Positions 30,400 through 42,821 of a stretch of DNA of 64,000 nt are shown here, piece after piece. The notes under the pieces were generated by a model, which saw only the letters and a program-made list of their open reading frames with translations, did not search any database and was not told the origin of the DNA. Position numbers and translations under genes: made by a program. Position 1 is the stretch's first letter; every line of letters starts with the position of its first letter. This stretch comes from Phymatolithon calcareum (taxonomy: Eukaryota; Rhodophyta; Florideophyceae; Hapalidiales), in NCBI GenBank assembly GCA_977006965.1, contig OZ345360.1, forward strand, positions 1,860,001 through 1,924,000, in the 5' to 3' direction.

Positions 30400-30561
30400 A
30401 ACTTGGATGAAAGTGAAGGGGCAGTTGCTTCCATTTTTCCGTCCAAAAACGAAACTATCAGCGCTCCACGTAACGGATGAGTAATAGTTTTGGCTTGGGT
30501 GGTTATTTAGCGTTCTTTTACCACTTTAGGCGGCCATTTAGCAAGTTTCCTCATTTTTGTA

Positions 30562-33500
30562 TTACTTTCTTCGTAAAAATAACACCGTTGTAGGTAGCAT
30601 AAATATTCCCGCAATCATGGGCAAATCAAATCAATACACGTTCGCATACTGGATAGACTTGCGCTGCGCATCTCAATCTTCAGAAGATTAAAAAGGCACT
30701 ATTATTATGCAATTTTTAAGATATGAATAGACTCTCTCTAATGTTAATAGCAAACGATCAAAACACTTACCTGTAAAAATTGGCCAGTTTGTCATAGATG
30801 CGAAAAATATGATAGCCTTATGACGGCTATGGAAACAACGTATTTTTGCGTTTTATGCCCCTACTCTCATGATTTCGGTTCAACTACAGTAGCTCACTTG
30901 AAAGTTAAGTTAGTATTCAGTCATTCATTTTGCGTATTCCACTTGTTGGGCTAGCAACACTCTGAGGGCCTAAGCTTGTTCCATTCTAATATATTTGTTG
31001 CGACTTTGACTGCTGCCTGCACGACGAGGTCCGGGACGTCGCCAAAGATTGACTCTGTGGTTTGCCGGACGTAGTGAAGTAGCACTAAGTTAGTATGGAA
31101 ACGTGTTTATTAATGAATGTATTCTACTAATTTTTATAGTTCTCTATAAAGTTCCGATGAAAGGATTTGTGGGTTCCAAGACTGAAGAAAGATATCGCCC
31201 GCATTGCGACTAAACAGTAAATAGAACACAAAAAACGCGGAAAAGGAGAGAAAAATGAAGCGTGCTCATGTGCGCGATGGTTCCTAGACACATATTTCTC
31301 CGCTATCCTGTCTTTCCTCATATTCTGTATCGGCTGAGTATGATTTCCAACAGTATTTCCGATGCGAGGGCTATAAATGTGAGTATCACTGAGAATATCC
31401 TTCGTCTCGACCCCGAAGTCGTTGATTTCGAGAAATTAAACATTATCCTGCCTGTTATTAGAGGATGCGGGAAATCGATTTTTTTCCATTTTTCGAGAAT
31501 GTTCTTCAAGATCTTTAATGGTTCCGAATTGTTTTTCATTAGTCATCCCCGAAAGCTATAAAACGTACCTGGAGACCAGTTTTCTTTACTTTCATCCTAA
31601 CATGGAGTACTTTCGTGGCCGAGTATTTTCAACCGAGATTGGATTCCATTGCAAATGAGTCTCTATTTCTTTCGGGAGAGCAATTTTTGCCGTGTATTGG
31701 AGCTTACCGTGCCCGACATTGTTAACGAGCATATTGCGGAAGTTTCGCAATCCAGTAATTTCGGGGTCGTTTCTTGCTTTTCTAGGTAGCCCGACCTTCG
31801 GCTTCAGCCATCTTCTATGCATCATGTCTATGTCAGAGATCTCATCTGACATATCAACGCAATGTTCAAACACCCAACCATCATCTGCTACGCGATAGGA
31901 AAACATCCTGTACCCAACACCGGCCGTAAGAAGCGCAGCGAGAGAAGCAAAGTCTTCTTTTTCGTCACATGAGTTGACCTCTAAGAAGATAGCTCGTAGA
32001 GGGTCATGAACGACATATTAAGAATCGAATCGTAAAAATAAGAGTCACCACCATGGTCGGATAAATCAAGCTCCTGCAAGTCATCATTGCACATCTGTCT
32101 GATACCAGTTGGGCCGCTCACTCTCGAATTTAGGTCCTCATTGTCTGTATCATCACCACCTTTGAAGAAACAGAGCAGTCAGATGTCTGAAGCAGTGGCA
32201 CCGTCCACGAGCTCAATGGATGAAATTTCATACCTTTGCCCTTTCAATGCCGAACGCACTTTTCGAAACCAAGTAGCAAAAGTTTTTTCACTATATTTTT
32301 AGAACAGGGGGATTGGATCGAATGCATGACTAGATACAATGTCCCATGTAATTTCACCAGATCGGAACATCCGGACAAGCTCTTTTTGGCTTTAAAATCG
32401 CGTCTCCATTGTGGTTTCTGTATCCGTTCGGTGGCGATGGAAGGTCGGCGAGCCCTTTAGCAGCGAGAGTTACTGTTTGTTTCAGAACAACTTCCCCGAC
32501 GTCGTAGACGAGTGACGGAACTGTGCGACGCAAGTTAAATACTCTCATCCAGCACGGCATCTGTAGCAAATGGCGCGAAACCCGTGGAGCTAGTATTCAG
32601 CTTATGTTTGCTTCAAGCGGGAAACAGAGACCAATGTCTCTGATTTCGCGCCACCCGCAACCAAAACTTCATAATTTCTGCTAAAAAGAGAGATCTGTGT
32701 TTGTCATGATGAAGGTGGTCTCTAAATACCTGTCGAAACCATTCTCCACACAAATCTAGATTTTTTAAAATTAATTTGATAGAATATTTGCTTATCATAA
32801 ATTTGACATTGCACGCAAACACGATTGCCGGAAATGAACTGTCATCGAAGAACTTCCACTGATCAGTCAAATCGATCAAATGTCGACCATGTTTTCTGCG
32901 TAATAACTCAAGAAAAAATAAAAGAAAGTAGTTGAGGAAAATGTTTTGCTTGTGGATCGACAAATAATGTAAAATAAAGGAAAATAATACTAATTGAAAT
33001 GAAAATAAACGGTTCTGAAAATATGAAAAGAGGCCAATTTTGCAAATCCGTCATTTTCCGTTGATGATTATTCGAGAAAGTATCGTCTCCGCATAACGAC
33101 AAGTGCTATGGCTCAAATTGCTAGCCCCTCCTCTTTCAATATGTATTAATACTTTAGGCCATGGTTGCCGTCTCGGCGGGGACTATAAGTTCTCGGAAAA
33201 AGGGAAACACGCCCAAGATATGGCTTGCTTGCCACTTCTGAGCGTGTCTTTAATCCCTGTTGTTGTCTTTGCCTCTCCCTCCCGATGCTTGGTGCAGAGA
33301 TCGGCTTTTATAGCCAACTTGTTGAAGTATTCTACCACGTAATCGTAGGAACCTGATTTGGAATATCATTCTAGTAGATCCGGGTCTGCGACCATGCAAT
33401 AATGTTGGTAACCAAAATGTTGTGTAGGCACCCAACATAGCGCGAAACTGTGGATTCCTTTCATGTCATTCATTAGTGGATTGAATGAAATATTCCACAA

Positions 33501-33917
33501 TGGTTGCGGTCTCGGGTAACAGCATCAATTAGAATACAAGTCATTCCTGGCCGTCATGATGGTCATTGACGGACCGTCAATAAGTCCAGCTCTTGTAGTT
33601 ACGTACATTTCGAATTTTCAAATGAAATAATGGTGATACGTTTAGCCCAGACATTAATAGAGATCCGTAAAATAGTAATAAATATCGACACATCATCTTG
33701 GGGAAAGCGTATGGCACTCAAAGCACACACTTGGGATGCCTATGGCAAGGTGTAATTAAATATGATATGCTACAGAATGATAGATTCTATCTATGCTCTT
33801 GATGCAGCTCGGATAGCCCAGGCACGGGGCGCCCTCCAAATTCCGGTTTTCAGCAATGGCCATCTCTCTTCACATCTGCGAAGCTGGGGCAAGAGGCAAG
33901 GGGCCAAAAGTTAGACT
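30562..33917. other. 3.4-kb stretch without recognisable gene
   Basis: AT-rich. Frames such as 31592-31906 on the minus strand and 32613-32963 on the minus strand show no domain I can name. The only structured item is an inverted pair of GGCGCGAAA sites at 32572-32652. Confidence 0.4.
32572..32652. repeat. 81-bp inverted-repeat unit ending in GGCGCGAAA
   Basis: GGCGCGAAA at the left end and TTTCGCGCC at the right end enclose a second stem, CAGAGAC-CAAT-GTCTCTG (32625-32642). It resembles 26222-26257 in its termini and may belong to the same miniature element family. Confidence 0.5.
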
Positions 33918-33929
33918 ATGTCACTTACG

Positions 33930-34830
33930 GTTCTAACCCTGTGCAAACGATACACTGCCCATTTTGTCCGGCTGGGAAAAAACTTGATGTGGAAAACACG
34001 GAAAAGAAGCCCGAAAACAAGTTTGAGCCGATTTCGCGCGTGGTTGGCTTCACTTCTGAAATTTGCGCTCGTGTTTGGCTTCTTCTGGACGGGCTCAACC
34101 CCGATGGGCAAAACCGAAACATCTCCTCTGGTCGTTATACTTTTTAAAGGTGTATGGGATTGAGCACGTGACGAGCGTGATCACCGGTGCTGATGAAAAG
34201 ACTATTCGAAAATGGCTTTGGATTTTTGTAAAAACTTATCGCCGACCTCAAAATTGTAAGTATTTCTATTAATTGTGCCAGCCCTGATGCTCTTTTTGTT
34301 CTAATTTGGCCTCTTAGATTTCTTTGGACAACCGACAGGACGGAAAGTCGTTCAATGAATGTGAGATTTTTGTTCATGGTACCGATTGCATGATCGAGGA
34401 CCCATCTCCATTCAGCCCCAAGTGGTAATCCCATAAATTTAAGGGGCATGGCGCCCGATATGAGATTGGCCTCGCGTTGAAGTCCGGTGACATTTTCTGA
34501 GTTAACGGCTCCTATCCCTGCGGTTCCCATAGTGATCTAGTTATTTTTCGAAATGCTCTGAAATGGGCGCTGCAGCCCAGGGATTTCGTTAATGCTACGG
34601 CTATGAACGCTGTCGAACACCAAGGGTGACGGAAGTGCACGTGGTAAAATCGTCTCGGTTGTCCGCACGCGGCACGAGACTGTTAATGCACTTTTCAAAA
34701 AATTCGTGATTCTCAACGCGCGATTTCGCCATCATGTTTCACTTCACTCGTAATATTTTCACGCAGTAGCAAAACTCACCCATTTCATGCTCACATATGA
34801 AGAGCCTTTGTTCAAAGTTAGTTTTTAGGG
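33930..34830 (+). pseudogene. DDE_Tnp_4-type transposase ruin (Harbinger-like)
   Basis: Translation in shifting frames follows this family closely. The pre-domain reads TSEICARVWLLLDG, then KPKHLLWSLYFLKVYGIEHV and DEKTIRKWLWIFVKTYRRPQ. The core follows: ISLDNRQ, FVHGTDCMIEDPSPFSPKW, SHKFKGHGARYEIGLALKSG, VNGSYPCGSHSDLVIFRNAL. It ends RTRHETVNALFKKFVILNAR and EEPLFKV. The first Asp (HGTDC) and the late Glu (RHETVN) are visible, but the second Asp region has decayed. There are several frameshifts and stops. A GT-AG segment at 34256-34317 separates two otherwise contiguous motifs and may be an old intron. Family members are nuclear DNA transposases. No inverted ends were found. Confidence 0.8.
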
Positions 34831-34903
34831 ATGATTTCACTGATGGAGGTTTCATAAATTTGGGATATTGTGAGTTGATCCATTTGCCCTCAATTCAGAA
34901 CTA

Positions 34904-35560
34904 AAAACAATCAAACGGAATTAAAATGCCGATTTTAAGCATGGATGAACCCTGGCCTATTCTTTGATAAACACATTTTACGCTTACATACGTCAAACAG
35001 CTGGCCTCTGAGCGTCCTGATTGCGTATAATTGCTCTGCTCACGGAAAAGTCGACACGTTACCGGAGTTGCGCCATGTTGAAGTAATTTTTTGCCCCCAA
35101 GCACTACTTCCCTCATCCAGCCTATGGATTTAGGTTTCAGTGACTCGGTCAAGGCACGATACCGTAGGCGTCAATATGGGAGGCCATTAGACATTGTAGG
35201 CACAGACACTGCTGATATCTACAAAGTCGATCAACTTCCGGCTATGAAGTGAATGGCACAGATATGGGAGAACTTGACGACTCAATCGTTCATACCTGCT
35301 GGAATAAAACGCGAGTGATTGATCAAATCATGACCTGTTCGGATGCGACGGACAACACCGCGCTAGAAACAGATGCTGAGAGTGCTTTTACTCCTGTTCT
35401 GGCAGAAGAATGTGCTGAAATTACCTCTCTGATCAATGAAGTACTGCCCGCGCGGCACAACGTGCGCATTCAGGATTTGCTCAAGCCCGAACGGGAGGAT
35501 CATTGTTCCGCGGAAGTGACTGATGACTACCTCGAGGCTACTATCGTACAGAAACTGTGA
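34904..35560 (+). pseudogene. pogo/Tigger-type (Tc1-mariner superfamily) transposase ruin
   Basis: The reading shifts frame, but the order of motifs is that of the DDE_1 domain: VLIAYNCSAHGKVDTLPEL (normally DN-SAH, here Tyr replaces the catalytic Asp), HVEVIFCP, then in another frame STTSLIQPMDLGFSDSVKAR with YRRRQYG, QIWEN and CWNKTRVI. The last frame, 35249-35560, is an acidic tail as found at the end of such proteins. The first half of the transposase is absent. It abuts the DDE_Tnp_4 ruin, same strand, and may have inserted into or beside it. Confidence 0.75.
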
Positions 35561-35569
35561 GTTACACAA

Positions 35570-37232
35570 ACGGCGCTGATGATCAAGGATAACCGATAAA
35601 CACCGTGCTGCATATGCCGATCAAGGAACAGATTCGCCACCTTGGGTTTGCTGTGCGTATTCTGGACAGTCGTGGCACGTGTCCAGCTGCTGTGCGCCGT
35701 GTGCTGAATGAAACTCAGTGTGAGACGTGGAAAGACCACCGGCGCTCTCTAGGCCAAGCGCTCATCACCGATTGGTTCAATTGACAGACGTAACAGTTAT
35801 TAGCTTACGTGGTCAGTGGTCGGCTCGCGCCACGTAGTCACGCCAGCGAGTACCACAGCAGGACGTTTACACTTAATTCTGGGTCGCTCTAGTCGCGATA
35901 CGATAACCTCATCGAGTTGCAAAGCCCCTAGTAATGCAAAATGACTCTTTCCACCGAAGCGTTACACTCTACGAAATGCGGATTACCGCATCCTCCAGAG
36001 TGTCGCCTATTGAAATGATTTTTTTAAAAACAATTATCCAAAAAATATCGGATTTCAAACGTACGATTTCCATAAATACGAAAACACAGAAAAGGCTTCT
36101 GTCGTTGACTTCTTGTCTGAGATAAACGCTGTATTACGTGTCGCGTACGTCGTCGACTTTGTTTCTGCCCGAGGCGCAGGATTACGCGTCCGAAGCGTAC
36201 AGTTTGGACACAGTACTTCGACTCTATTTAGTCTCTCCAGTCTTTCCTCCGTAGAAAGAAGGCAGACATCATGATGATTGAGAGTAGGAGTTGCAGCGCA
36301 GACGCTTTCCTTCCTCTACATCAATCCGTGGATTTGGCCAACTGATTTAACTATCGTAAGCCTAGACAGTACGACAGCTTAGGAATTCATTGTCTTATCA
36401 TATTTTCAGCATTTTCGCCCTTCCTCGGGTGAAAGTGGTACTCAGACTGATGGCAGCTGGATTTTGCTGGGCAGTGTTTGGGCAATCATAGGTTATCATA
36501 GCACTCAGCAGTTCAACCAAAAGAGCGCTTCCAAGCTCTAAACTAATTTTTTGACACAGAGGAGACTTTAAAGGCCTCGCAGCACGAGAAGATGTTTTTG
36601 AGCATAAGAAAACTCTCGTAGAGTTCTTCCTTACTAACTGTAAAATATGATTAACGCGTGCTATGGCCAAGACCCTGAGTGCTCAATCAGAGAATGCTCT
36701 GAAAGTGGACTGAGAAGGAACTTTCTGGATGTCGATCCGGCGCGGGAACATCGGTACAACGGGGACCGATCGCAGTCATATTCCCCTACCGCGGCACTTT
36801 AGGACCGCGGTCCGGTCCTACTGGGTTCAAATATTACGCAGCGGACGGTACTGAGCACAATTTTGGTGTCATCGTGTGATTGGAAATGTGCTGTCTCAAT
36901 GAATCAGCACGCTCGACTTCTCGCATATGGAGCACATCTCTGCAAACAATGGAGTGAAGCAACCAAGACACATACTGCTTGATGACACAGTCAAACGAAC
37001 TGCCGAAATGTAAATGGTTGCAGAACTACAAGGTATTATGCTACTGATGCGACTGAATTCACAGTCGTCGCTCGAAGAGGATTGAAATTGCAAAACCGCT
37101 GCGAAATTTCGAGTACGAAAATGCGAAAATCATTTGACGAACTTTTAGAAGAACGACACAAAAACTAACTGATCGCTTTGATTCGCTCTGACTTTCTTTT
37201 CCATTGCTCTGAACATGTGATTACTCCGAACG
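35570..37232. other. stretch without recognisable gene
   Basis: Frames at 36398-36670 and 36896-37093 on the minus strand show no domain. No inverted ends were found by eye. Confidence 0.4.
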
Positions 37233-37237
37233 ATACC

Positions 37238-37591
37238 TGTGGGGTTTGAAACGCACAAGTTGGCACACTGGCTGTGGTCGAGTTATTCCCTGGCAAAAAG
37301 CCGACGGCGCCGCTTTGCGGCGACGTTTACAGAAAAAGAATGGGATCAAAGATTGACTTGGCAGTATGAGAAATGGATCACTGGGAGCACCTGGAAGCTG
37401 TAAGCGGTAAGCAACGATTCTAGGGTTTGCCTTTGGTGATCCTTCATGGTGTAAGTACGCATCGAAAGCTATAGTACTGTAGTGACTATAATGCTATCTG
37501 TACGGGCTTACTGTAAATGCTTGCTGTAATGAAAATCTGAAGAGAGCTAGTTTAGGAAATGGAGAGTATTATAGTGGCGTTGTACGCCACA
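37238..37591 (+). mobile_element. solo LTR, family X, copy 1
   Basis: 354 bp, from TGTGGGGTTTGAAACGC to TGTACGCCACA, flanked on both sides by ATACC (37233-37237 and 37592-37596). It matches 57849-58185 along its whole length and 56779-57079 in reverse orientation. It inserted a few codons from the 3' end of the minus-strand CXC gene. Confidence 0.92.
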
Positions 37592-40500
37592 ATACCAGGC
37601 ACTCTCCTCTTCATCAATAATTTCGAAGTATAAGGAAACAGGCAGAGTGTGGAATGGCATACAATCTGTGGAATCCATATCAGAATCCGAATCGTTTCTG
37701 TCGTCTGCGATGGATCTGCCGTCGCTGGAGCCATCATGGACAGGAAGAGCGTTTGGGATTGATAGGAGTACGGTTGAACGATTCGTGCATTGTTGCTCAG
37801 AGCACTTACATACAGACCCACAAGCGCCGTCGCGCTTAACACAAGAGCAACGTGAGTTTTGCATACAGTAGGGACCGGTTGAAGGCTTTCTGCATCCGCA
37901 CCGTGGCGGAGTCAGAAGCTTCAGGATTTCGGTGCGATGTTTGAAGTCCTCTTCGGTGTACAAAAGTAACGAACTTCATTGAAACCGTACTGAGGACCAC
38001 CGCAGCTTATCCATCTTGAACCAATACTCCTGCCAATTCCACTTCAGTGCTCTTTTGTAAACGTGTTTGAAGTCGGAATTTTGGGGAAGCAAATGCGAGC
38101 CTGAGTTGGTTTTCGAACTGAAAGCAATATCCATTCGCGCTTCCTGAAAAGGTCGCCCGAAAGTGCTGGAACAGTGGAACCCGATCGAGGAGTAAGGAAA
38201 GCAACATGCTCTCCTTTGTGTTCAAATCTCCAATTAACCTGTGATTTGCAAAGTAGCTCCTGGCGAATTTTCGGGGTGTGGCTACCTCGTAGACATTATT
38301 TAAATCGTTCCCAGTGAGGCAGAAAAGATGAATCCAAGATTCGGCTGCCACCCGAGGGCACCTAATGCCTCCAGTAGTCTCCTAATATCGGCAGAGGCGT
38401 ACCGAAGCTTCACTATTACGCGAGCTTGACCAAATATAGACTTGGAAACACCACCCAAAGCAATTGGAATGTTATCATAATCGATTGAAATTTGCTGCAC
38501 TGTAACTAAGCTTCTCGCGGTGACGGAGATGCCTGGAGAGAAGCTCCTCATTCATGACAGTCGGTGGGCCAAAACGCTCTGCATTCTTACTTCGCCTTCA
38601 CCGACCTCCGTTTATGAACCTCCAGAGAAGAGTTTAACTGCATGATATGGCATGCACTGCTTTCGTCTCCCTGGCGTAGTTCGGGACCACTTTGTACCTT
38701 ACCGAGTATCACTTTGTAGCTCTAGCGTTCGGTGTACACGTGTCAATAACACTTCCAAGTGTTCTGTTGAGCGATAAATGTTTGTGCATCCGTCTTCACA
38801 TGGTTTAATAGAGAGATCCACAGGATCCACTGTGGTGCTGAGAAAGAAAGTAGAAACAGAAATATGAGCATCGAAAACATGAACTGGCGTTCCAACGACA
38901 GAAAGTCTGCCGGACCACAGCGATCCGGTTCACGAATTTTCTTTAAATCACACGGTCACCCAGAACTACTGAGTCCCAGTTTTTTGGTGACACCGCGTTC
39001 AGATTAGAAACGAACGCTTGTGGTGGAGACGATGATTCTGTGAATGTCAATTCGTTCTAACCGCCAATCCTTGAAATATACCTCGATAAATTCTCTCTCA
39101 GTTTCGCCTCTGGAACGAATTCTGGCTGGTCAAAATGGGAATCAATGGATATCGCGCAATGTCCTGCTGCTTTCAACGAAGAGGGAAATATTATTTTGGC
39201 TACCTTCTCCACGTGCATTGAGAGCGAGTAGGCGTAGTTGATTTTAGAGTGAATGACATTCATTCCATCCACAACAGCGAGAACAGGATCAGTAAATGAA
39301 GGTGGATAGTTTTCAAGTAGAAATGGCACACAGCTGGAAACCCGCTCACCAATCAAGTGCGATCTTCCAGTGCGAGCTGAGTTCCTTGATTGCGTCAGAT
39401 TTCGTTGCATGTCTTGCACTATCTGTTCCAGGCTCCATCATTGAAATTGGCTTAAGGGACACTAACTATATATTATCTGGAATCATCTCCACGATCTCAA
39501 CCATCCCTTTCTTCTGCGCTTCGGCAAGGTCTCGAGCTCTAGAACGTAATAGCTTTCCTGCGAGACGCTTTTGTACATTCTCTTCTTTATTTCGACTTGC
39601 TGCGGCTATATTTTTGTTCGCCTGGTCCCTTGCAGCCGAAAAGTCTCCCAATGAATGTTTTCTAGTCCATCCTTGAAACGGTGTTGACCAATCCCTCTAT
39701 GGGTACAGAAGGATTCTACAGTGTTCTGAAAATGTAAAAAGACCTCTTTGGTTCATGTTGAGGACGTTGTCAGTCATCTTCCCTGACAAAGATAGATAAT
39801 CTGGAACTAAAACATTGGTTAGCACCTCCACTGCTCTATGTCTCTCATCCAGTAACGCATTATTTCCACTCCGACGTCCCAATAAACGCTCAAACATGAT
39901 TCTAATGTTTTTCGTCCCCCTCTATTCGATGTCAGGTCGTGGAAGCATCTTAAACTGTGGATCACGAGAAAATGCACGACTGGGACCTCGGAATATCTCC
40001 TGTATCGCTGATACGCCCCTGTATAACTCGGAGGTAGTGAAAAAAGACTGTATCAGAGACGAAAAAGTGCCCATACGTGAACCCATCTTTGTCGAGCGAA
40101 CTCCGTGCGACTCGAGGAACTCGTCAAACTCTAACTTAGCTTCCGTAGTTGCGATCACAGATGCACTGTTTCCCGCGGGGAAGTTAAAATTGTCTCAAAT
40201 GCTGTTGGTGGCATTGTCGCCTTCTCCACCAGGTCATGCAGAGAGACCGTTAGTATTTTTTCTTCTGCGTCTGGTACATAACAGGTATCATGCAAGCGAA
40301 TAAGTCTTATCTAGGTCTTCCCTGACCTTGTCTTCCCAGAAAGTGGAACATAACGTCTGTAATCAAGAAGTCTAAAATTGACATGCATACAAATTGAATG
40401 TTGGGCTCGGATATGTCAGTAGCGGCATCTTCGAAAGCTTTCACAATGCGTTCCCCAGTGTGAGCAATTGAAGGAATAAAAAAAGACTTGTACACGTTTA

Positions 40501-42630
40501 ACTTGAGCGCTTCTGGATACACAGTAGCGTCGGTATCAGCGCTAGCGATATCATCATGGAGATTCGTTAATGGCTTCGCTGCGTTTCCACCTGATGTACC
40601 ATGGAATCCTTCATCTCTCATAAATGAGCATCATCTCTCAAATATTACCCCAACAACGCGAGAAATTAGAGCGGATACTTTGCAGATATTAACCTGACTT
40701 AAGCTCCTTTTGTCAATCCAAGAACCCATGAAAACACAATATCTTTGCCGTGTGAAAAAGAGCCATTGTTGCGTGAAAGTAACCCATTCTAATAATGAGA
40801 GAGTGGAATTCAGTATTTCGCATTCCCGGTGGGGCACCGTGAATAATTTTGCACATTCTGAGGAACAGAGGATTGGCGGCAACGATTAATGCCGATTCAT
40901 AAGCTTCCGAGTATACTTGCGACTCCAGACACAGACTCATAATTTCCAAGGCCGTCTCTTCCGAATTTGATGCTTCCTCCATAAACTTTAGCATATTCTG
41001 CTTAGCAACAGCAACTTTCCCATCGATGGAAGGCCAATCTTCTTCTAAGGACCGTTTGATGGGATGGGAGAGGCTGACGGTACACTTTGGGTCCTCACTC
41101 ATAATACTCTCCCGGAAAATCCACGCGAGACCACACAAAAAAACCGCGCAAGATCTAGTCGACTTCCCACAGTCTGAAACGCGCTGAGTGGACAGCAGGA
41201 TATTCGGGTCCGGATTGTTCCAGCTTCAACTTAGAAAATCTTTCAGCGCTTCGTATGGGTGGTGTGCCTTCAGTTTGCGCCCCAATCGCCAGAGTAGAAT
41301 GTAAATTCTTATATTCACCTGCAATGTGCTCTATATTCCCTCTGACTTCTTTGTTGATTTTGCCCAACATCCAGAGACAGCTCAAAGTTCGGTCAATTTT
41401 CTCTGCCACAGGCTGTGAAACGTTTCTCTTGAATATTTTAACTCCGTCACGCTGCAGTGCATTATATGGCTGACGAAAGCTCAGCCCGTTACAAGTCTCA
41501 ACAACTGACTTCGGGTACTATAAATGCAAAAGGCGACCTATGCGAAATGATAGAGAACAGATTCTTCGACTACAACGCGAAAAACCAGCTTGCTCAAGAC
41601 GGAAGAGCGCACGGACGAGCAATCGATGATCTGATCTTGACAAGTACTCAATATAATTTTACGAAAAATCCAAATAACCATATGGCAAAGGGAGGGTTTC
41701 ACCACTGACCTCGCTCGAGCAACGTAACGCTCGCGCTTCCGTTGCTAATTGAACAACGTACTGAGCCCTGGATTCCGTGCTCATCAATTCACAGCGAATT
41801 AAGCGCGGTTTTACATCACACACAATGTTAATACATTCTGCCAGAGGACACGCTGTCGAAAAAACGCTCTCTTCGGATTCATTCAGGTATAGCCTGGCAA
41901 GAATTTCGTTCTTTTCGCGGCATATAATTTCCCTGAGAGATGAGGAACAATTTTCATGGTTTTTGGTGGCTTCTTTTAGAAAGCTCTTCATTTGAGAAGG
42001 CGTTAAATTGGCACATCCCTTCATTCGATGCGCTGTATACAAACTTACAATGTGCGAGTATTTCGAGATCGCCCGCATGAATATCTTATAGTCGACGATT
42101 AGGCTTCTGACAGATATTGAGTGAACATTTCCTTGCTCCAGCCCGTTGCGCTGCGATCTTCACCTCGTTGGAGAGATTATTCTGCTGATGAATGTAATTG
42201 CGCGAGTAGCGGTTGTCATAATCCTCTTGATGTATCCTCACCGGGTTGCGTTTTCTGACTTCCTCATGCACGAGGGATTGTTTCTGCAGCTGCTGCGTTT
42301 GATGTATTGTCAGGGCGGCTTGAAATTTCTTATGCTCTAGAAGCCTATATGAGACCAGTAACAGGAATTGAAAAAAGGACCATCTTCGAAGATGCCGTCA
42401 AATCGCTCTGAAAACCAATACCATCCTCGTCGCAATACAAAGTATCAGAGTCATTCATAATCGCAGTGGCAGCATTGCACCTTGCCAAATACGCAGTATT
42501 GGGAGTGTGGTCATGAGCACTCACTTTCTTGATCAGGGCCTGCAGTTTCCGTCCCTTCGCGATGGGCGCTGAAGAAAATTTCTTGGTACACAACGCGCAC
42601 TTCGTTGGACGTCCAGATCAACAGCTTGAA
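37547..42630 (-). pseudogene. decayed large repeat-associated protein with C-terminal CXC cluster
   Basis: About fifteen minus-strand open segments read, in order, as one large protein of a widespread family for which I know no formal name. In order: CALCTKKFSSAPIAKGRK (~42.6 kb), IIRMGYFHATMALFHTAKI (40713-41138; family RLGGFHxAMNFL), RGLFTFSE (39697-39897), ENVQKRLAGKLLRSRARDL (39466-39651), PVLAVVDGMNVIHS (39057-39419; family DGMA-IQ), HLFCLTGNDLNNVYEV (38007-38351; family HALTGCDT), and the cluster PPRCGCRK..YCMQNSRCSC..C-SVCKCSEQQCTN (37547-37963). Stops and frameshifts between segments are too many for introns to be the simple reading. The family is usually multicopy and mobile-element-like; its biochemical role is unknown to me. 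The present stop lies inside a solo LTR; without it the frame would end after WYRSE. Confidence 0.6.
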
Positions 42631-42821
42631 AACAGATTTTTGTTTCCGGACGACTTGAAAGGCAAGAGATTTGCACCATTTGCAGAAATCAAATGACGTC
42701 TACTGCGTGCGTTGACAATATGCACGAAGCTGTTCATGGTGAGATCGTCCAACCACATTAATAAAACGCCTCTGTTTCTACGACAGGCTCGTACCTCCGC
42801 TGATCCCAGCTCAATGTCCTT

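Larger units (their letters stand above)
29309..30553 (-). mobile_element. internally deleted MULE
   Basis: Long terminal inverted repeats (~80 bp, imperfect) begin TGGTGAAATTCGC on the left and TGAGGAAACTTGC on the right, both followed by TAAATGGCC. TTTTTGTA flanks both ends (29301-29308 and 30554-30561; 9 bp with the adjoining A). On the minus strand it encodes the N-terminal zinc-binding region of a MULE transposase and then, directly, the C-terminal SWIM finger. The catalytic core is missing. The left ~480 bp match the MULE at 22785-25790. Confidence 0.88.

Noticed and set aside
36720-36845. G/C-richer segment with CCGCGG-type dyads resembling a promoter or RNA
   Set aside because: Short dyads only, no consistent fold and no neighbouring gene to serve.
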